Below are positions 62,930 to 64,000 of a stretch of 64,000 nt of DNA, in pieces; positions within the stretch are counted from its first letter, which is position 1, and every line of letters starts with the position of its first letter. The DNA is taken from contig NZ_CAESCH010000001.1 in assembly GCF_903166545.1 (NCBI RefSeq), forward strand, positions 3,290,001 to 3,354,000, written 5' to 3'. Source of the stretch: Metabacillus schmidteae. GTDB taxonomy: Bacteria; Bacillota; Bacilli; Bacillales; Bacillaceae. A program made the position numbers and the translations under genes. The notes below the pieces were generated by a model. It was given only the letters and a program-made list of their open reading frames with translations, was not told the origin of the DNA and ran no database searches.

Positions 62930-63373
62930 ATGAGTGAAATGCTAAAGTTGGAAAATCAAATTTGCTTTAAAATATATACAGCTGAAAGAGAAATCACACG
63001 CCTTTACCGTGATTTACTTGCAGACCTTGACATTACCTATCCGCAATATTTAGTTTTATTAGTTTTGTGGGAAGATGATTTTGTTACTGTAAAGGAGCTT
63101 GGTCAGAGATTATTTTTGGATTCTGGTACCTTAACCCCAATGCTTAAGAGGATGGAAGCGAACCAACTCATTACACGTAAACGCTCTTTAGAAGATGAAA
63201 GAAGTGTTATTATCTCTCTTACTGATGAAGGAAAAGTCTTAAAAGAAAAAGCAACATGTATTCCTACACAATTACTTGAGAATTTATCGATGGAAACCGA
63301 AGAGCTACTCAAGTTTGACAGGTCTCTTCAGACAATTTTAAAACACTTAAGAACGAATAAACCTAAAAAATAA
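62930..63373 (+). CDS. ohrR: Organic-hydroperoxide-sensing MarR-family regulator
   Basis: Start at ATG 62930 after AAAGGAATC; 147 residues. LKLENQICFKIYTAEREITRLY contains the sensing cysteine (Cys12, matching Cys15 of B. subtilis OhrR). ITYPQYLVLLVLWE, LFLDSGTLTPMLKRMEANQLITRKR and DERSVIISLT form the MarR winged helix. The family represses the thiol peroxidase ohr; no ohr gene is adjacent. A 24-bp palindrome and a clean promoter precede it. Confidence 0.9.
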   Translation: MSEMLKLENQICFKIYTAEREITRLYRDLLADLDITYPQYLVLLVLWEDDFVTVKELGQRLFLDSGTLTPMLKRMEANQLITRKRSLEDERSVIISLTDEGKVLKEKATCIPTQLLENLSMETEELLKFDRSLQTILKHLRTNKPKK

Positions 63374-63408
63374 AAGGCTCCTTATATAATTAAAGGAGCT
63401 TTTTAAGG
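63371..63408 (+). terminator. Terminator of ohrR
   Basis: AAAGGCTCCTT and AAGGAGCTTTTT form the stem around ATATAATTA. Confidence 0.8.
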
Positions 63409-63448
63409 TTTTATATTTTTATAGAGCCATCGTTTAATCCATCAGTTC

Positions 63449-64000
63449 CTAAAACTTTTCAGATAACCTTTTGGCTAGTTCATCATCACTTAACGGTTTT
63501 CGATGCGTATTTTCTAAATAAATATATTTTTCAGTTTCGGGCATTATATATTCTTTATACCATAGGAAAAAATCAGGGCTGTCTCCTTGCATTCTAAGAT
63601 ACTTCCGTAAAGCCTCAAGTGAATAAAGTGTGCTTTTAACATTTGTTAGCCAGTCTGCACGATAAAAACCCTTCCATTTCCCATGTTCTGACTCTTGAAA
63701 AGTTAGTAAACTATTTTGATAATCCCAAATGGATTGTGACACCTGAACAAACGCCAGTGGATGTTGATGATTAGTAAAACTTGTATAAGCCTTACACAGT
63801 GAGATGAACCCTTTGCAGCCAGACACGTGTAATTCAACCTGTGAAACAAAAAGATCATAAAACCTTTGCTGATCAGAGATTGATAGCTGTTCTGAAAGTT
63901 TTCGACATTGATTTAATAAGTCTTGCCAGCCATTTAAACCCTCTTGGCATTTTTGTAAGAACCAATTTACTTGTTCACTAAATGGAACTTCATTCGTTGC
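63449..64000 (-). CDS. C-terminal 183 residues of a large protein, 5' end outside the window
   Basis: The frame is open from the right edge to the stop at 63449; an internal GTG at 63826 is not a likely start because coding continues upstream (EVPFSEQVNWFLQKCQEG and RFYDLFVSQVELHVSGC). The fragment is helical with HGKWKGFYRADWLTNVKSTLYSLEALRKYLRMQGD. Such a tail is reminiscent of glycoside hydrolase family 115-type proteins, but I cannot confirm it from this part alone. Confidence 0.6.
   Translation of the reverse strand, partial: ATNEVPFSEQVNWFLQKCQEGLNGWQDLLNQCRKLSEQLSISDQQRFYDLFVSQVELHVSGCKGFISLCKAYTSFTNHQHPLAFVQVSQSIWDYQNSLLTFQESEHGKWKGFYRADWLTNVKSTLYSLEALRKYLRMQGDSPDFFLWYKEYIMPETEKYIYLENTHRKPLSDDELAKRLSEKF

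Noticed and set aside
1..64000. CRISPR arrays, tRNA or rRNA genes, prophage modules
   Set aside because: I saw no regularly spaced repeats, no cloverleaf-like or rRNA sequences and no phage structural genes.

Overview
The window is a low-GC stretch of a chromosome from an endospore-forming Bacillaceae member (Bacillus/Metabacillus/Priestia-like; the species cannot be set from the sequence alone). Support for this: strong AGGAGG-type ribosome binding sites, frequent TTG/GTG starts, spore-coat and germination-type genes (CotF-like, manganese catalase, GerP-like, YndM, YozQ, DUF3231), Bacillus-type families (YueI, OhrR, FapR/FadR/CcpA-type operators) and the dispersed Bacillus palindromic repeat. 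Most genes lie on the minus strand and most units end in clear Rho-independent terminators. I found no rRNA, tRNA or CRISPR array.

Layout. 1-6.9 kb: DUF421 membrane protein (cut by the left edge), luciferase-like monooxygenase, serA behind a ZTP-type riboswitch with its own terminator, a DsbA/FrnE-like oxidoreductase, a CBO0543-like membrane protein, an HD-GYP protein and an HPr/Crh-like protein. 7-11.4 kb: a spore-associated block. 11.6-18 kb: a frameshifted TetR regulator next to a heme O synthase paralogue, a fabZ-phosphatase pair behind a FapR-type box, GNAT, a TIM-barrel isomerase and DUF2935. 18.1-22 kb: a nested mobile island. A group II (IIC-like) intron sits inside a Bacillus palindromic repeat, and its maturase gene is split by an IS1182-family element with a 7-bp target duplication.

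22-29.6 kb: gluconate permease diverging from an RpiR regulator, a palindromic element between two perfect copies of a terminator, oligoendopeptidase F, a class B penicillin-binding protein with PASTA domains and a DnaJ-zinc-finger-like small protein. 29.8-35 kb: a five-gene leucine/acyl-CoA catabolic operon (biotin carrier, HMG-CoA lyase, carboxyltransferase, acyl-CoA dehydrogenase, biotin carboxylase). 35-41.4 kb: a small zinc-ribbon protein, YueI, a cory-CC-star/ArsA ATPase pair, cstA with a cre site, DUF421 and a MATE-like transporter. 41.5-49.3 kb: a sugar or polyol uptake and oxidation operon (binding protein, two permeases, isomerase, two Gfo/Idh/MocA oxidoreductases) behind a GntR/LacI-hybrid regulator, with a cre site and a pair of 30-bp-spaced repeats.

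49.5-64 kb: M20 peptidase, AEC transporter, ppnP, exoA, cysteine dioxygenase, a DMT exporter and MBL-fold hydrolase diverging across a FadR-type operator, DUF1292, SIMPL, a double P-loop ATPase, fabF with a FapR-like palindrome, lipoproteins, a DUF4397 protein, a frameshifted mini-lipoprotein, OhrR, and the C-terminal end of a gene cut by the right edge. Lipid control recurs (FapR-like sites at fabZ and fabF, a FadR-like site, an acyl-CoA catabolic operon), as does carbon catabolite control (cre at cstA and the ABC cluster, possibly at gntP). The items most worth following up are the ZTP switch on serA, the intron/IS/repeat nest, the terminator duplication, and the operators at fabZ and the DMT/MBL pair.
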